Shown: positions 6,329 to 6,331 of the stretch, in pieces
Layout of the letters: each line of letters begins with the position of its first letter
Position numbering within the stretch: the stretch's first letter is position 1
DNA from: Ornithomonoglobus_A sp034090805
GTDB lineage: Bacteria > Bacillota > Clostridia > UBA1381
Direction of reading: 5' to 3'
Length of the DNA: 6,331 bases
NCBI GenBank assembly: GCA_034090805.1
Contig: JAXDRV010000119.1
Coordinates: forward strand, 1-6,331
The notes under the pieces: generated by a model
The model's database searches: none
Told to the model about the DNA's origin: nothing
The model's input: the letters and a program-made list of their open reading frames with translations, nothing else
Position numbers and translations under genes: made by a program

Positions 6329-6331
6329 GAG

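Larger units (their letters stand above)
6203..6331. other. Non-coding 129-base region after gene 3
   Basis: No ORF with a ribosome binding site is visible on either strand. The region is A+T-rich and dominated by three consecutive inverted repeats (6214-6291), followed by a possible promoter reaching the window edge. What lies to the right is unknown. Confidence 0.7.

Overview
The window looks like part of a cell-surface gene cluster from a Gram-positive anaerobe of the class Clostridia, perhaps a gut Oscillospirales or Monoglobus-like lineage. This rests on S-layer homology (SLH) domains, classical Gram-positive signal peptides, strong GGAGG-type ribosome binding sites, and a C-terminal module ending in a FVWDG...MTP motif that is common in large clostridial secreted proteins. 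The placement is inference from protein style; no taxonomic marker gene is present.

Layout: three genes lie on the + strand. (1) Bases 2-1762 are the 3' part of a large modular secreted protein whose start is outside the window: Ig-like module, jelly-roll-like module, two Ig-like modules, and the FVWDG terminal module. (2) Bases 1763-1912 form an unusually structured 150-base gap. Two mutually exclusive hairpins share one strand, and a further hairpin overlaps the ribosome binding site of the next gene. (3) Bases 1913-3547 encode a complete 544-residue exported protein: signal peptide, beta-sandwich, helical region, Gly/Ser and Pro linker, and three C-terminal SLH domains. (4) After only 21 bases, 3569-6202 encode a complete 877-residue exported protein with the opposite architecture: N-terminal SLH domains followed by about 690 residues of beta-rich sequence I cannot assign. 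(5) Bases 6203-6331 are non-coding. They hold three inverted repeats placed end to end with one base between neighbours, then a possible promoter for a gene beyond the right edge.

Genes 2 and 3 are very probably co-transcribed. Both are predicted to be exported and held on the cell wall by SLH domains binding secondary wall polysaccharide. Gene 1 has no SLH domain in the visible part, so its anchor, if any, is upstream. No enzyme active site is recognisable, so I read the cluster as surface architecture or carbohydrate-binding proteins rather than a defined pathway. I found no tRNA, rRNA, transposase, CRISPR array or phage gene. The most unusual material is the two non-coding gaps and the unassigned beta-rich repeats of gene 3.
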